In this document: positions 63,045 through 64,000 of the stretch, piece by piece | Layout: each line of letters begins with the position of its first letter | Position numbering within the stretch: the first letter of the stretch is position 1 | NCBI RefSeq assembly: GCF_036327755.1 | Contig: NZ_CP109596.1 | Location: 2,542,001 to 2,606,000, forward strand | Reading direction: 5' to 3' | DNA: 64,000 nt | From: Nocardia sp. NBC_01503 | Lineage (GTDB): Bacteria > Actinomycetota > Actinomycetes > Mycobacteriales > Mycobacteriaceae | Translations under genes and position numbers: made by a program | Notes under the pieces: model-generated | What the model saw: only the letters and a program-made list of their open reading frames with translations | Database searches by the model: none | What the model was told of the DNA's origin: nothing

Positions 63045-63827
63045 TCAGGCGAACTTGGGTGCGCGCTTGCCGAGGAACGCGGTGATCCCCTCGGCCCCGT
63101 CCGCGGATTCCGCGCAGTGCGTGATGAACGCGGCCTCGGTGGCCAGCTGCTCCTCGAGGGTGTGCTGGGACGAGACCAGCAGCAGCTTCTTCACATTCGC
63201 GTTGGAGCCCTTGGGCCCCTGCGCGAACTGCTGCGCCAGCTGTTCGACGGTCTCGGCGAGTTCGGCATCCGGCACCACCCGGTGCAGCAGCCCCCAGTCG
63301 AGGGCTTCGGCGGCCTTCAGCACCCGATTCGTGAGCATCAGATCCTGGGCGCGGCGCACGCCGATCAGCCGCGGCAGGTAGTAGGACGCGCCACCATCGG
63401 GGCTGAGCCCGACCTTGGTGTACGCCATGGTGAAGGAGGCGGATTCGCCCGCGATAACCAGATCACCGGCGACCGCCAGGCTCATACCCGCCCCGGCGGC
63501 GGTCCCGTTGACCGCGGTGATCAGCAGCGCGTCCATCCGCGCCAGCGTCGAAACCGCCTGGTGCAGCGTGTCGGCCAGCTTGGCGATGAATTCGCCGGTG
63601 TCCGCGCTCTCGGCCATGGCGCGCAGATCGCCGCCGGCGGAGAAGAATTTCCCGGCTCCGGTGAGCACCACCACCTTGATGGCCGGATCCTCGGAGCAGT
63701 ACGTGGCGGCCGCTACCAGTTCCTCGGCGAGCGCCTGATCGAGACCGTTGGCGGCGCCGGGCCGGTTCAGCGTGATGCGGGCGATGGGTCCGTCCGTGAC
63801 GAAGCTGATGTTCTGGTAGTTGGTCAT
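63045..63827 (-). CDS. Enoyl-CoA hydratase/isomerase family protein
   Basis: 260 residues. Crotonase fold with the CoA/oxyanion segments FFSAGGDLRAMAES and NGTAAGAGMSLAVAGD. The Glu normally at the second catalytic position is in the KVGLSPDGGASYYLPRLIG segment, where the residue is Asp as in PaaG-type isomerases; the first Glu is also replaced. So it may be an isomerase rather than a hydratase. Function in acyl-CoA metabolism. Confidence 0.88.
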   Translation of the reverse strand: MTNYQNISFVTDGPIARITLNRPGAANGLDQALAEELVAAATYCSEDPAIKVVVLTGAGKFFSAGGDLRAMAESADTGEFIAKLADTLHQAVSTLARMDALLITAVNGTAAGAGMSLAVAGDLVIAGESASFTMAYTKVGLSPDGGASYYLPRLIGVRRAQDLMLTNRVLKAAEALDWGLLHRVVPDAELAETVEQLAQQFAQGPKGSNANVKKLLLVSSQHTLEEQLATEAAFITHCAESADGAEGITAFLGKRAPKFA

Positions 63828-63899
63828 TGTCCGGTGCTGCCTTCCGTCGGTATGCCTGTTCCCAGCATGACAAACGCTGTGTGCCCGGTCGGCGTGCGG

Positions 63900-64000
63900 T
63901 CACGCTCCGAATTCGACGCGTACGCCGAGCAGGCGAATGGGGCGGTCCAATTCGAACGCGTGCAGTACCCGCAGCGCGGTCTCGACGACCTCGTCCACAT
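63900..64000 (-). CDS. dinB: DNA polymerase IV, C-terminal fragment (probable)
   Basis: Only the last 33 codons lie in the window; the gene enters from the right. The fragment reads LDRPIRLLGVRVEF near its end, which matches the C-terminus of Y-family polymerase IV (little-finger domain). Ends with TGA, 73 bases from the enoyl-CoA hydratase start. The call rests on this short stretch. Confidence 0.6.
   Translation of the reverse strand, partial: VDEVVETALRVLHAFELDRPIRLLGVRVEFGA

Overview
The window is a GC-rich actinobacterial chromosome segment, most likely from Nocardia or a close mycolic-acid relative. Evidence: the conserved block pcnA / mutT4 / DUF6049 gene / mviN-type murJ / (partial) sigM in the order known from Mycobacterium tuberculosis; orthologues of Zmp1, UgpABCE and LppU; a complete yrbEAB-mceABCDEF operon; frequent GTG starts and GTGA/ATGA overlaps. 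No tRNA, rRNA, CRISPR, prophage or insertion sequence was seen.

Layout. 1-9.3 kb: cell-wall and RNA-maintenance block (sigM fragment, MurJ fused to a pseudokinase, DUF6049, MutT4, divergent PcnA). 9.4-13 kb: LmeA-like protein and 5-oxoprolinase pxpABC. 13-18 kb: DUF4185 protein, MFS exporter, NUDIX hydrolase, pirin, small membrane protein. 18-20 kb: XRE/DUF5753 regulator with a DUF397 partner and a divergent unknown gene. 20-27 kb: Zmp1 metalloprotease, a 616-bp imperfect palindrome, and the ugpAEBC glycerophosphodiester importer. 27-31 kb: L,D-transpeptidase, cytochrome P450, LppU lipoprotein, secreted S1 protease. 31.6-41.1 kb: the mce operon plus an Mce-associated gene, headed by a perfect KstR-type palindrome. 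41.2-45 kb: 41-bp tandem hairpin array, RNase HI, SRPBCC protein, L-2-hydroxyglutarate oxidase, membrane-anchored unknown. 45-52.5 kb: TIGR03084 protein, DUF445-like membrane protein, Tat-exported phosphatase, zinc alcohol dehydrogenase, two alpha/beta hydrolases and a TetR regulator. 52.5-57.6 kb: a SARP regulator flanked by a DUF4097 gene and a P450 gene that share the same promoter architecture. 57.8-64 kb: Lon, an EEP-family phosphatase/nuclease, an AcuI-type reductase, a hydrolase, an enoyl-CoA hydratase and the C-terminus of DNA polymerase IV.

The most promising unexplained system is the SARP unit. Two genes on either side of a large AfsR-type regulator carry tandem TCAG-type heptamers at an exact 11-bp period, each ending 27 bp before a start codon that has no Shine-Dalgarno sequence. 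This predicts a compact regulon of one regulator, one P450 and one DUF4097 protein. Other signals of interest are a KstR-type site before the mce operon, a near-consensus HspR (HAIR) site before lon, a one-mismatch parS-like 14-mer after lon, paired TetR operators two helical turns apart, and several families of hairpin repeats sitting at gene ends.

All identifications were made by reading the sequence and from family knowledge; no database search was run.
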